Assembly: GCA_946541435.1 (NCBI GenBank)
Contig: CAMNJK010000007.1
Location: 1 to 16,261 of the forward strand
DNA: 16,261 nt
Source of the DNA: an uncultured Bacillota bacterium
GTDB taxonomy: Bacteria; Bacillota; Clostridia; Peptostreptococcales; Anaerovoracaceae
Reading direction: 5' to 3'
Shown: in pieces, positions 7,204 to 14,364 of the stretch
Position numbering within the stretch: the stretch's first letter is position 1
How the letters are laid out: each line of letters opens with the position of its first letter
The notes under the pieces: generated by a model
What the model saw: the letters and a program-made list of their open reading frames with translations, nothing else
Told to the model about the DNA's origin: nothing
The model's database searches: none
Position numbers and translations under genes: made by a program

Positions 7204-7215
7204 ATAACCGGTTAC
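7204..7215. promoter_or_regulatory. LacI-family operator O2 at the transporter operon start
   Basis: ATAACCGGTTAC contains the perfect palindrome TAACCGGTTA (7205-7214) with central CG. It covers the predicted transcription start of the ABC operon, the classical repressing position. Its centre is 123 bp from that of O1. Confidence 0.75.
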
Positions 7216-7265
7216 TTTTCGACACGTTGAGAAAGACGTTTCACAGAGAATGAGGAGGTGAAATA

Positions 7266-8564
7266 GTGAAGAAAAGAATCAAAAAGTTAGTTGCCATAAC
7301 TCTTGTGATGGCAATGTCTGTCTTCCTTCTGACGGCATGCGGCGGAAGCGGAGAGGATGCTGGAGCCGGTGGCGGGGATGGAAAGACCCTTACCATCTTT
7401 AACTCCAAGATGGAGATCCAGGATCAGCTCATGCAGATGGCGGAGAAGTATTCGAAGGAGACCGGGGTACCAGTGGAAGTATATTATTCCAGTGATACCG
7501 TATCCGCACATCTGGCCACCAGATATGCATCCAACAATCCGTACACCATATCCATGGTGGACGCCAAGGACGTTTATTCCCTGGCGGAAGAACACGCTGA
7601 AGACCTGAGTAACGAGAAGTGGGTCAAGGACACGGAATATGCCATCGACATCAATGGCAAGGTCTACGGCTTCCCGGTCTGCGTTGAGGCAAGAGGAATC
7701 ATCTATAATGCCGACGCCATCGAGAAGATCACCGGAGAGAAATTCGATCCGGAAAAGTACAAGACCAAGACTGCGTTCCAGGGCCTGATCGATCAGCTGA
7801 TCAAGGGCGGAATGAAGCACCCGACAGCAGTCATGAAAGAAGACTGGTCACTGGGCGCTCACTACCTTGCACAGGTCTATGAAGAACAGGACGACCCGGA
7901 TGCCTTTGTTATGGGCCTCTCCGACGGATCCATCAAGATCCTGGACGATCCTAAGTTCAATGCCCTGATGGACACCTTCGACGTTCTCATGGCAAACAAC
8001 TACGCCAAGGCAAGTGCCATCTCCGCAGAGCGTGAGATCTCGGAGAAGAAGCTGGCCGAAGGTGAGATCGCATTTATGTTCGGCGGTAACTGGGACTGGT
8101 CTCAGATCAACCAGTTTGATTACACCGAGAACATGGGCATGATGCCGGTACCCCAGGACATGGACGACGGCATGAATGAGAAGCTGGTCGGAGGAGGATC
8201 CAAGTATTTCTTCATTGATTCCTCCAAGAACACTTCGGATGAGATGCGCCAGAATGCCAAGGACTTCCTGAACTGGCTGATCTATAACGAGGAAGGACAG
8301 TCCTTCCTGGTCAATGACTGCGCGCTGGTTCCGGCATTCTCCAACATCAAGCTGCCCATCAGCGATCCTCTCGGTGCATCCGTAAGCAAGTACACCGTTG
8401 CAGGACAGCTGGTTCCGAACTACAACTATCTTCCGGACGATCACTATGCCCTCCTGGGTGCCATGTTCCAGAAATATCTGGCAGGCAAGAGTGACCGCGC
8501 AGGTTTCGCCAAGGATATCGAGACCTACTGGAAGACCAAGACGCTGAAAAGCCACAGTAACTAG
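7266..8564 (+). CDS. Extracellular sugar-binding lipoprotein of a CUT1 ABC transporter
   Basis: A 432-residue lipoprotein that should capture an oligosaccharide outside the membrane and deliver it to the two permeases downstream. The first 25 residues form a lipoprotein signal: basic MKKRIKK, a hydrophobic core, and lipobox L-T-A-C with lipidated C25, followed by a Gly/Ser/Glu-rich linker. The mature part has family-1 solute-binding features (TLTIFNSKMEIQ near the start, YGFPVCVEARGIIYNADA, and FMFGGNWDW). The start is GTG 7266, with GGAGG at 7254-7258 giving normal spacing. It is the first gene behind a strong promoter and operator. Raffinose-family sugars or sucrose/fructo-oligosaccharides are the likely ligands judging from the GH36 and GH32 genes, but ligand residues cannot be assigned. 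Confidence 0.93.
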   Translation: MKKRIKKLVAITLVMAMSVFLLTACGGSGEDAGAGGGDGKTLTIFNSKMEIQDQLMQMAEKYSKETGVPVEVYYSSDTVSAHLATRYASNNPYTISMVDAKDVYSLAEEHAEDLSNEKWVKDTEYAIDINGKVYGFPVCVEARGIIYNADAIEKITGEKFDPEKYKTKTAFQGLIDQLIKGGMKHPTAVMKEDWSLGAHYLAQVYEEQDDPDAFVMGLSDGSIKILDDPKFNALMDTFDVLMANNYAKASAISAEREISEKKLAEGEIAFMFGGNWDWSQINQFDYTENMGMMPVPQDMDDGMNEKLVGGGSKYFFIDSSKNTSDEMRQNAKDFLNWLIYNEEGQSFLVNDCALVPAFSNIKLPISDPLGASVSKYTVAGQLVPNYNYLPDDHYALLGAMFQKYLAGKSDRAGFAKDIETYWKTKTLKSHSN

Positions 8565-8578
8565 GAGAGGAGAACATA

Positions 8579-9457
8579 ATGGAAAGAAATACAATGGCAT
8601 ATAAGTCCAAACAATTCCTGATGTTTGCCGGTCCCGCGCTCATCCTCTTCTGCATGGTCATCATCATTCCGTTTATCTACGGTTTGTTTCTGACCTTCAC
8701 CAGCTGGGATGGCGTTTCCGCAGACAAACCTTTCGTAGGCATGGCCAACTATGTATCCGCATTCAAAGATGCATACTTCTGGTCCGCCATCGGAAGAACC
8801 ATCATTTATTCCGCATTTGCGGTAGTATTCGTTAACATCGTAGCCTTCTTCCTGGCATATCTGGTCACCAGCGGAGTAAGAGGTCAGAACTTCTTCCGTG
8901 CCGGATTCTTCATCCCGAACCTGATCGGCGGAATCGTACTGGGTTATGTCTGGAAGTTCGTCTTCAACCGTGCCTTTGTGGCCATCGGCTCTGCCATCGC
9001 AGGAGGAACCGTTCCTTCGCTGCTGGCAAGCACCGGCGGCGCCATGTTCTGTCTGATCCTGGTGTCCGTCTGGCAGTATGCAGGCTACATGATGCTGATC
9101 TATGTCGCAGGCTTTATGAGCGTCAGCGACAGCCTGAAGGAAGCCGCCATGATCGACGGCTGCACCCCGGGCCAGGCAATGCGTAACGTGACGATCCCTC
9201 TCATGAGAACGTCCTTTACCACCTGCATTTTCCTGAGCATCACCAGATGCTTCGTTGTCTACGATGTCAACCTGTCATTGACCAAGGGTGAACCGTTCTT
9301 CTCCTCGGTACTGGCAGCCATGCACGTATACAACAAAGCCTTCACATACAAAGACTACGGAACAGGTCAGGCTGAGGCTCTCATCCTCTTCGTGATCTGC
9401 GCCGTCATCGGTATTACCCAGGTATATGTCAGCAGGAAAGGGGAGGTGGAAGCATAA
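8579..9457 (+). CDS. CUT1 ABC transporter permease, MalF/MsmF-type
   Basis: A 292-residue integral membrane protein with about six hydrophobic segments (first at about 13-36, then around 70-96, 108-128, 155-178, 212-235 and 270-285). The cytoplasmic EAA loop LKEAAMIDGCTPGQAMRNVTIPLM (split here: EAA at 188-190, the conserved G at 194, I-P at about 206-207) is the docking site for the ATPase. It begins 14 nt after the binding-protein gene behind GGAGAGGAG, and its TAA overlaps the ATG of the next permease by one base. MalF-like proteins often carry an extra N-terminal segment, absent here, as is usual in Firmicute sugar transporters. Confidence 0.93.
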   Translation: MERNTMAYKSKQFLMFAGPALILFCMVIIIPFIYGLFLTFTSWDGVSADKPFVGMANYVSAFKDAYFWSAIGRTIIYSAFAVVFVNIVAFFLAYLVTSGVRGQNFFRAGFFIPNLIGGIVLGYVWKFVFNRAFVAIGSAIAGGTVPSLLASTGGAMFCLILVSVWQYAGYMMLIYVAGFMSVSDSLKEAAMIDGCTPGQAMRNVTIPLMRTSFTTCIFLSITRCFVVYDVNLSLTKGEPFFSSVLAAMHVYNKAFTYKDYGTGQAEALILFVICAVIGITQVYVSRKGEVEA

Positions 9458-10320
9458 TGACACAGAACGAGAAAGCTGCAAAAGCAAAGAAAACCAGACA
9501 CGCGATCATGATCATCGTCCTGATCATCGTCTTCATCTTGTTTGTCCTGCCGTTCATCCTGGTACTGATCAACGTATTCAAAGATCAGGCAGACATCACG
9601 GCGGATCCTCTGGCCCTCATCGGCGAGCACGGATTCACTCTGAAGAATTTCCCTGAGGCCATGGAGAAGATGGACTTCTTCAACGTATTCAAGAACTCCC
9701 TCTTCATCACTGTATGCGCCACGATCCTGACGATCCTGGTTTCTGCAATGGCGTCCTTCGTCATCGTGAGAAACGGCAAATGGAAGGCCTGCGCGATCCT
9801 GTTCGCACTGATGATCGCTTCCATGGTCATCCCCTTCCAGGTTCTGATGGTACCCCTGGTTTCCGTTTACGGCGGAATCTTCCACATCCTGAACAGCCGG
9901 ATCACCTTGATCCTGATGCATACCGGATTCTCGGTATCCATGGCAACCTTCATGTTCCATGGCGCCATCAGTTCCAACATCCCGCTGGAGCTTGAGGAAG
10001 CCGCACTGATCGACGGATGCAATCGGTGGCAGACCTTCTGGAAGATCGTCTTCCCACTGCTGAAGCCAACCATCGCCACCGTTGCGATCATCGATGCAAT
10101 GGCATTCTGGAACGACTACCTCCTGCCGAGCCTGGTGCTGACAGACAAGTCGATCTACACCATTCCTATCGCAACACAGGCATTCTACGGAACGTATTCC
10201 ACAGACATCGGTCTGGTTATGGCCGCACTGCTGCTGGCAATGTTGCCGATCCTGATCCTGTATCTCTTCCTGCAGAAGTACATCGTCGCAGGAGTTACCT
10301 CAGGAGCAGTCAAGGGCTGA
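9457..10320 (+). CDS. CUT1 ABC transporter permease, MalG/MsmG-type
   Basis: A 287-residue membrane protein with a basic N-terminus, a first membrane segment at about 16-40, an extracytoplasmic loop, and further segments from about 80. The EAA loop is at LEEAALIDGCNRW (EAA 181-183, G187), followed by the I-FPLLKP stretch typical of MalG. It pairs with the preceding permease as the transmembrane heterodimer. Its start shares one base with the previous stop (TAATG), which indicates coupled translation and equal stoichiometry, with AAAGGGGAGG just upstream as ribosome site. Nothing looks truncated. Confidence 0.93.
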   Translation: MTQNEKAAKAKKTRHAIMIIVLIIVFILFVLPFILVLINVFKDQADITADPLALIGEHGFTLKNFPEAMEKMDFFNVFKNSLFITVCATILTILVSAMASFVIVRNGKWKACAILFALMIASMVIPFQVLMVPLVSVYGGIFHILNSRITLILMHTGFSVSMATFMFHGAISSNIPLELEEAALIDGCNRWQTFWKIVFPLLKPTIATVAIIDAMAFWNDYLLPSLVLTDKSIYTIPIATQAFYGTYSTDIGLVMAALLLAMLPILILYLFLQKYIVAGVTSGAVKG

Positions 10321-10338
10321 TGAAAGGACTGAGATCGT

Positions 10339-10998
10339 ATGGACCGATTTTTTGACGCAAACAATCCACTGATGCGGTTCCTGTCACAGATGGTGGACCT
10401 GGTGATCCTGAATGTGCTGACCCTGGCCTGCTGTGTGCCGGTGGTCACCGCCGGGGCATCCCTCACCGCCATGAACTACGTGATGCTGCATCAGCTGAGA
10501 GGAGAAGAGACCTATATCCGGAGGATGTTCCTGAAGTCATTCCGGGAGAACCTGAAGCAGGGAGCGGCCCTGGGCCTGCTCTATCTGGCAGTGGGCCTCC
10601 TGGGATACCTGGACCTTCGCATTCTGAGAAGCTTCGATGCGAAGCTGACCACGGGGATGATGATCGCCCTCACCGTCGTGCTGGTGCTGATTTTCGTCCT
10701 GGGAGTCTGGACCTTCGCGCTTCAGGCGAGGTTTGAGAACACCATCCGGGGGACCCTGGCCAACGCCGTCAGGCTGTTCCTGGGACACCTTCCCAGAACC
10801 CTGGCAATGGCAGCCGTCTGGCTCGCCTGGCTGGCAGCCCTGTGGCACTTCCAGGGGATCCTGGCACTTCCGGTGCTTCTGTACGGGCTCTCCCTCCCCG
10901 GGTTTATATGCACGATCCTGTACGATCCGGTGTTCCGAAAAATGGAAGAAGAACAGGTACAAGATGAGTCAGATATTAGAGAAAGCCAGAGAATATGA
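10339..10998 (+). CDS. YesL/DUF624-family membrane protein
   Basis: The 219-residue product starts MDRFFDANNPLMRFLSQMVD, typical of YesL-like (DUF624) proteins, followed by about five hydrophobic segments (roughly 18-42, 76-95, 105-128, 154-170 and 174-195) and an acidic tail. The role of the family is not established; members are frequently encoded next to CUT1 sugar transporters, as with yesL beside yesOPQ in Bacillus subtilis, so an accessory role in uptake is reasonable. It starts 18 nt after the MalG-type gene and its 3' end overlaps the next gene by 35 nt in another frame. The acidic tail is encoded partly within that overlap. Confidence 0.85.
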   Translation: MDRFFDANNPLMRFLSQMVDLVILNVLTLACCVPVVTAGASLTAMNYVMLHQLRGEETYIRRMFLKSFRENLKQGAALGLLYLAVGLLGYLDLRILRSFDAKLTTGMMIALTVVLVLIFVLGVWTFALQARFENTIRGTLANAVRLFLGHLPRTLAMAAVWLAWLAALWHFQGILALPVLLYGLSLPGFICTILYDPVFRKMEEEQVQDESDIRESQRI

Positions 10999-12451
10999 AT
11001 TACAACAGGAGAAGACGGTTCCGCCGGGAACGCGCCCGGGCTATCACTTCTCCCCCCGCGTGGGATGGCTGAACGACCCCAATGGTTTTTCCTGGTACAA
11101 AGGCCAATTTCATCTGTTTTACCAATACCACCCCTACGGTCCACAGTGGGGCCCCATGCACTGGGGCCATGCCGTGAGCAAAGACCTGATCCGCTGGCAA
11201 TACAAACCGGCCGCACTGGCGCCGGATACCCCCTATGATGAGGGCGGATGTTTCTCCGGAACGGCAGAAACACTTCCCGACGGCAGACAGCTGCTGATGT
11301 ACACCAGCGTCGTCTGGCTCCCGGATGATCCCGATCACCGGGGCTTTCAGACCCAGAGCCTGGCCGTGGGTGACGGAGAGAATTACAGCAAATATGAAGG
11401 GAATCCCGTACTGACAGCAGAGGACCTTCCAAAGGGAGGCAATCCTTATGAATTCCGGGACCCGAAGATCTGGCAGGAAGAAGATGGGACCTGGCGGGCC
11501 ATCGCCGCAAACCAGAATGAAACAGAAGGCGCACAGATGCTTCTGTTCCGCAGCCGGGACGGCTGGTCCTGGGAGTTTGCAAAGACCCTGGTGCGAAATG
11601 ACCACCGCCTTGGGACCATGTGGGAATGCCCCGATTTCTTCCGGCTGGATGGGAAACAGGTGCTGATCGGCTCTGCAATGAATATGCTGGAGGACGACAG
11701 AGAATTCCACAGCGGTAACAACAGCTTCTATATGACCGGAGAATACGACCGGGAATCAGAAAGCTACCGCGAAGAAGTGGTCCGGCCGATGGACTACGGA
11801 ATCGACTTCTACGCTCCTCAGACTCTGGAGGCCCCCGACGGCCGAAGGATCCTCATCGGATGGATGCAGAATCCGGATACCGCAAACCAGCGGACCGTAT
11901 CCAATCCCGTCTTCGGCCAGATGACCATCCCAAGAGAGCTCTCCATCCGTGACGGCAAACTGTATCAGCAGCCGGTGCGGGAGATCGCAGAATATCATGA
12001 TGATATGGCAGAGTATCAGGGAGTGACCATTGAAGAGGAAACGAGTCTTCCCGGCGTGTCCGGAAGACAAGTCGACTTGGACTGTACCGTTTACATGGAG
12101 CCCCGGAAAGGGAACCGGTTCACCATGAGGTTCGCAAAGGACGCAGACTTCTATACGGAACTGAGCTATTTCCCTGAAGAGGGTATCGTAAGATTAGACC
12201 GGAAGTTCTCCGGACAACGGAGAGCCATCATCCGGCATCGTGACGCAAAGGTAAGCACAGACGGAGTTTTGAAGATCCGGCTGCTGCTGGACCGCTACAG
12301 CGTGGAAGCCTTTGTGAACGAAGGAGAAAAGGTAATGACCATGACCCTGGAAACAAGACTTTCGGCGGAGGAGATCACCTTCGCGGCCGAAGGCGGGGCG
12401 ACCATGGATATCCGTAAATACCGCCTGAGATCGGGCGATGAGCAGAAATAG
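10964..12451 (+). CDS. GH32 beta-fructofuranosidase (sucrose/fructo-oligosaccharide hydrolase)
   Basis: A 495-residue cytoplasmic enzyme that should hydrolyse terminal fructose from sucrose, raffinose or short fructans. The three GH32 carboxylates are visible: WLNDPNG at 35-41 (nucleophile D38), FRDPKIW with transition-state stabiliser D166, and WECPDFF with acid/base E221. HWGHAVSKDLIRW and the C-terminal beta-sandwich, with FTMRF and SVEAFVNEGE segments, complete the family pattern. No signal peptide is present, so the substrate must be imported. I use ATG 10964, which yields MSQILEKAREYE and has AGG six bases upstream. The open frame extends further up but only as a shadow of the DUF624 gene. 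Whether the preferred substrate is free sucrose or sucrose 6-phosphate cannot be decided; an ABC rather than PTS context favours the free sugar. Confidence 0.93.
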   Translation: MSQILEKAREYELQQEKTVPPGTRPGYHFSPRVGWLNDPNGFSWYKGQFHLFYQYHPYGPQWGPMHWGHAVSKDLIRWQYKPAALAPDTPYDEGGCFSGTAETLPDGRQLLMYTSVVWLPDDPDHRGFQTQSLAVGDGENYSKYEGNPVLTAEDLPKGGNPYEFRDPKIWQEEDGTWRAIAANQNETEGAQMLLFRSRDGWSWEFAKTLVRNDHRLGTMWECPDFFRLDGKQVLIGSAMNMLEDDREFHSGNNSFYMTGEYDRESESYREEVVRPMDYGIDFYAPQTLEAPDGRRILIGWMQNPDTANQRTVSNPVFGQMTIPRELSIRDGKLYQQPVREIAEYHDDMAEYQGVTIEEETSLPGVSGRQVDLDCTVYMEPRKGNRFTMRFAKDADFYTELSYFPEEGIVRLDRKFSGQRRAIIRHRDAKVSTDGVLKIRLLLDRYSVEAFVNEGEKVMTMTLETRLSAEEITFAAEGGATMDIRKYRLRSGDEQK

Positions 12452-12470
12452 GAATAAAGGAGAAATTACA

Positions 12471-13589
12471 ATGGCAAGTTTGTCTTTAAAAGGAATTCAG
12501 AAGATTTACCCCAATGGGTATCACGCGGTCACGGACTTCAACCTGGAAGTAGAAGACAAAGAATTCATCATCTTCGTCGGACCTTCCGGATGTGGTAAAT
12601 CCACCACCCTCCGTATGATCGCGGGATTAGAAGATATTTCCGAAGGAGAGTTCCGCATCGATGGAAAACTGATGAACGATGTGGAGCCGAAGGACAGAGA
12701 CATCGCAATGGTATTCCAGAGCTACGCTCTCTATCCGCACATGACCGTTTATGATAACATGGGATTCGCCCTGAAGCTGAGAAACGTGCCGAAGGACGAG
12801 ATCGACAAGAAAGTCCGCGAGGCTGCCCGCATCCTGGACCTGGAAAAGCTCCTGGACAGAAAGCCGAAGGCTCTGTCCGGCGGACAGAGACAGCGTGTTG
12901 CTATGGGACGTGCCATCGTTCGTAACCCGAAGGTCTTCCTGATGGACGAGCCTCTGTCCAACCTGGACGCCAAGCTGAGAGTCCAGATGCGTACCGAGAT
13001 CTCCAAGCTGCATGAGAACCTGGGAACCACCATCATCTACGTAACCCATGACCAGACTGAGGCTATGACCCTGGGAACCAGAATCGTTGTCATGAAGGAC
13101 GGAATCGTTCAGCAGATCAACACTCCGGATCATCTGTACAACAAGCCCTGCAACCTGTTCGTAGCAGGATTCATCGGCTCCCCGCAGATGAACTTCCTGG
13201 ATGCCGTGGTAGGCATCAAGGGCGACGATGTGACTCTGACCATCGGCGACGCCGTTTTGAAGGTACCTGATGACAAGAAGCAGCCGCTGATCGACGGAAA
13301 CTACGATGGAAAGACCGTCGTATTCGGTATCCGTCCGGAGAACATCACCGACAACGCTGAGTACATCGCAGCGCATCCCGACAGCACCTTCAAGTCCAAG
13401 ATCAAGGTATTCGAGATGCTGGGCGCAGAAGTATTCCTGTACTTCGACGTAGAGGGAACTCAGCTCACCGCAAGAGTGGAGCCGGAGACCCAGCTGCGTA
13501 CCGGATCCGATGCAACCTTCGCCTTCGACATGGAGAAGATGCACCTGTTTGACAAAGAGACAGAAAAGAACCTGCTCTACTCTGAGTAA
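12471..13589 (+). CDS. msmK: Sugar ABC transporter ATPase, MsmK/MsmX/UgpC type
   Basis: The 372-residue ATPase energises CUT1 sugar import. Walker A GPSGCGKST is at 37-45, the Q-loop VFQSYALYPHMTV around Q83, signature LSGGQ at 135-139, Walker B VFLMDEPLSNLD with D159-E160, and the switch histidine at H193 in YVTHDQTEAMT. The region after about 240 is the regulatory TOBE-type domain with FGIRPENI. I choose ATG 12471, with AAAGGAG upstream and a typical MASLSLKGIQKIYPNG start; the 11 extra codons upstream overlap the GH32 gene. It is the last gene of the operon, 19 nt after the GH32 stop, and supplies the ATPase the two permeases need. MsmK-type subunits often serve several transporters. Confidence 0.95.
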   Translation: MASLSLKGIQKIYPNGYHAVTDFNLEVEDKEFIIFVGPSGCGKSTTLRMIAGLEDISEGEFRIDGKLMNDVEPKDRDIAMVFQSYALYPHMTVYDNMGFALKLRNVPKDEIDKKVREAARILDLEKLLDRKPKALSGGQRQRVAMGRAIVRNPKVFLMDEPLSNLDAKLRVQMRTEISKLHENLGTTIIYVTHDQTEAMTLGTRIVVMKDGIVQQINTPDHLYNKPCNLFVAGFIGSPQMNFLDAVVGIKGDDVTLTIGDAVLKVPDDKKQPLIDGNYDGKTVVFGIRPENITDNAEYIAAHPDSTFKSKIKVFEMLGAEVFLYFDVEGTQLTARVEPETQLRTGSDATFAFDMEKMHLFDKETEKNLLYSE

Positions 13590-13607
13590 GGTCGGAAGTA
13601 ACCGAAG

Positions 13608-13635
13608 CGGCCGGCGCCAATGCGCCGGCCGTTTT
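13608..13635 (+). terminator. Terminator of the sugar ABC transporter/GH32 operon
   Basis: A perfect 10-bp GC stem CGGCCGGCGC (13608-13617) / GCGCCGGCCG (13622-13631) with a CAAT loop is followed by TTTT, 18 nt after the ATPase stop. The adjacent GTTTTCCGTAT (13631-13641) is repeated exactly at 13668-13678. Confidence 0.9.
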
Positions 13636-13686
13636 CCGTATCGGATGACTCTACTTTGAGGCAGCCTGTTTTCCGTATGCCAGATA

Positions 13687-13723
13687 CAAAAAAGAAAAAT
13701 GGATCCGTTTGGCGGATCCATTT
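13687..13723 (-). terminator. Strong intrinsic terminator for minus-strand transcription
   Basis: A perfect 11-bp stem AAATGGATCCG / CGGATCCATTT (13697-13707 and 13713-13723) around a 5-nt loop. Read on the minus strand it is followed by ATTTTTCTTTTTTG, an excellent U-tract. It closes the DUF4430/EcsC cluster about 160 nt beyond the last stop, or a separate short transcript (see findings). Confidence 0.88.
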
Positions 13724-13882
13724 CCCTGAAAGTGTGTGTATTCAATAAAAGAAGGAAAGTTGGTATTTGATATACCAAACTCGATTGAACAACTTTATTA
13801 TAAACGATGAAACCCGCCACTATGTGATGGTTTTGTGAAGATTTCACGTTAATAGACTAAAGTATGAAAACGTCTACTCAGA
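13724..13882. other. AT-rich intergenic space without a gene
   Basis: No credible coding frame is seen. It holds a 7-bp inverted repeat TTGGTAT-TTGAT-ATACCAA (13760-13778), a short dyad GTGAA-gat-TTCAC (13835-13847) and, on the minus strand, a perfect TATAAT (13802-13797) without a convincing -35 box. It is markedly richer in A+T than the surrounding genes. Confidence 0.6.
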
Positions 13883-14302
13883 TTACTCATAAATGAGGGA
13901 TAAACTGTCGCCATTTGCCAGCTTATGGTTAGAGGGATCCCCTGCGATCAGGGCATCGTTCACCATGCACTGCCATGTGGCGTACTTGTCATAGTCTCCG
14001 TTCTGTACTCCGCCGATCCCCTCCAGGGAATTGAAGGAGGTGTCCACCAGACAGGAGATCTCGCTGACGCTGCAGTACAGCTGGATGGCATCCAGCACCG
14101 AGGAGTTCTTCTCCACCTTGAACTTGATATTCTCCATATCCGGGATTTCCGCCTTGGCGGGATAGTCGATGCTGATCATGATATCGATGGAATCGGAGCC
14201 CTTGGGGGCGGATTCCTCTTTGCTTCCGCTGCAGCCCGTGATCAGTGCAGAGATCAGGACAAGCACTGCGATCAGCAGAAATGAAATGATTCTTTTACTC
14301 AT
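13883..14302 (-). CDS. Small lipoprotein with DUF4430-like domain
   Basis: A 139-residue protein with a lipoprotein signal: MSKRIIS, a hydrophobic core, and lipobox I-T-G-C with C24 as the lipidated residue, then a Ser/Glu/Lys linker. The mature part, with VEKNSSVLDAIQLYC, YATWQCMVND and a C-terminal LANGDSLSLIYE, resembles DUF4430 domains, a ubiquitin-like fold related to the cobalamin-binding transcobalamin C-terminal domain and often found on Firmicute surface proteins. It contains only this one domain. I choose ATG 14302, preceded by GGAGAG, since it begins the signal peptide; the frame extends 12 codons further upstream. It follows the EcsC-family gene by 62 nt. Role unknown; ligand or corrinoid-related binding is only a family-level guess. 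Confidence 0.75.
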   Translation of the reverse strand: MSKRIISFLLIAVLVLISALITGCSGSKEESAPKGSDSIDIMISIDYPAKAEIPDMENIKFKVEKNSSVLDAIQLYCSVSEISCLVDTSFNSLEGIGGVQNGDYDKYATWQCMVNDALIAGDPSNHKLANGDSLSLIYE

Positions 14303-14317
14303 AATTCTCTCCAATCC

Positions 14318-14335
14318 TCCGGTCACAAGACCGGA
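14318..14335. other. Small hairpin upstream of the DUF4430-like lipoprotein gene
   Basis: TCCGGT (14318-14323) pairs with ACCGGA (14330-14335) around CACAAG. On the minus strand it ends a few bases before the ribosome site of the lipoprotein gene. No T-run follows, so it is not a terminator; it may be an mRNA stability or translation element, or an incidental dyad. Confidence 0.35.
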
Positions 14336-14364
14336 CAAGGATAATCATATCACAATTAATAAGA

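Noticed and set aside
7228..7245. Imperfect dyad TGAGAAAGACGTTTCACA in the leader of the binding-protein gene as a cre site
   Set aside because: The half-sites are 2-4 bp too far apart for CcpA, and the core CG is not centred.
10733..10963. Upstream extension of the GH32 reading frame as an N-terminal domain
   Set aside because: It overlaps the DUF624 coding region out of frame, is rich in Ser/Pro/Trp as expected of a shadow, and ATG 10964 has a ribosome site.
12113..12120. AACCGGTT inside the GH32 gene as an extra LacI operator
   Set aside because: The flanks (GG before, CA after) do not match the GTAA/TTAC arms of the other sites; an 8-bp dyad in 16 kb can arise by chance.
13631..13678. 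Direct repeat GTTTTCCGTAT as a sign of a mobile element insertion
   Set aside because: No transposase or terminal inverted repeats are present and only 26 bp lie between the copies; local duplication at the terminator is simpler.
12627..13847. 406-codon open frame on the minus strand opposite the MsmK-type ATPase
   Set aside because: It is a shadow of a clear ATPase with all ABC motifs, and its supposed N-terminus runs through the intergenic terminators.
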